Assembly: GCA_011620245.1 (NCBI GenBank)
Contig: WOZN01000100.1
Location: 1-5,771 of the forward strand
Source of the DNA: Acidovorax sp.
GTDB taxonomy: Bacteria; Pseudomonadota; Gammaproteobacteria; Burkholderiales; Burkholderiaceae_C
Length of the DNA stretch: 5,771 nucleotides
Reading direction: 5' to 3'
Shown here: positions 5,740-5,771 of the stretch, piece by piece
How positions within the stretch are numbered: position 1 is the stretch's first letter
Layout of the letters: each line of letters begins with the position of its first letter
Position numbers and translations under genes: made by a program
The notes under the pieces: model-generated
What the model was told of the DNA's origin: nothing
Database searches by the model: none
Seen by the model: the letters and a program-made list of their open reading frames with translations, nothing else

Positions 5740-5771
5740 ATGGCGCTTTTGCAGATTTCCGAGCCTGGCCA
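5740..5771 (+). CDS. hscA: HscA, Hsp70-type chaperone (start only; 3' end outside window)
   Basis: Only ten complete codons are present, reading MALLQISEPG, followed by two bases of the next codon. This opening is typical of betaproteobacterial HscA as I remember it, and the position right after hscB in an isc cluster is the expected one. HscA is the specialised Hsp70 that binds the LPPVK loop of IscU and uses ATP to drive cluster release. Neither the nucleotide-binding nor the substrate-binding domain is inside the window. No strong ribosome-binding site is seen upstream; the purines nearest the start (AGAACACAAG) are weak. Confidence 0.8.
   Translation, partial: MALLQISEPG

Noticed and set aside
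1..5771. CRISPR arrays, tRNA or rRNA genes, complete insertion sequences, defence or toxin-antitoxin genes
   Set aside because: None seen: there is no regularly spaced repeat array, no tRNA-like cloverleaf in the gaps, and no transposase frame. The coding content is uvrB plus a standard isc operon.

Overview
The window is GC-rich DNA from a betaproteobacterium, most likely a member of the Comamonadaceae (Acidovorax-like). The protein sequences fit this group, and the intergenic DNA holds short dispersed repeats of the sort I associate with it. The family assignment is inference from protein style and remembered repeats; no database search was run. All genes lie on the plus strand.

Layout: the 3' part of uvrB (nucleotide-excision repair; its first ~34 codons lie outside the window) runs to 1931. 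A 327-bp gap follows. It holds a 76-bp repeat with inverted ends, an extended -10 promoter with an overlapping IscR-type operator, and a leader of about 140 nt. Then comes the housekeeping iron-sulfur cluster operon: iscR (2259-2795), iscS (2898-4118), iscU (4159-4560), iscA (4563-4886), hscB (5050-5568) and the first ten codons of hscA (from 5740).

How the genes work together: IscS takes sulfur from cysteine and passes it to the scaffold IscU. HscB and HscA (co-chaperone and Hsp70) recognise the LPPVK loop of IscU and promote cluster release. IscA is an A-type carrier. IscR senses [2Fe-2S] supply and represses the operon promoter. All key catalytic and ligand residues that can be read are intact, so the proteins look ordinary and functional.

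The unusual part is the DNA between the genes. A candidate attenuator lies between iscR and iscS. A strong intrinsic terminator follows iscA. Directly after it is a palindromic element whose 22-position stem ends on the base before the hscB start codon, so it would bury the hscB ribosome-binding region. The hscB-hscA gap holds a 15-bp tandem duplication that gives two alternative hairpins, and a second copy of the repeat found upstream of iscR. Together these elements split the operon into iscR / iscSUA / hscB / hscA segments that could be expressed at different levels. I found no new protein system; the best leads are these cis-acting elements.
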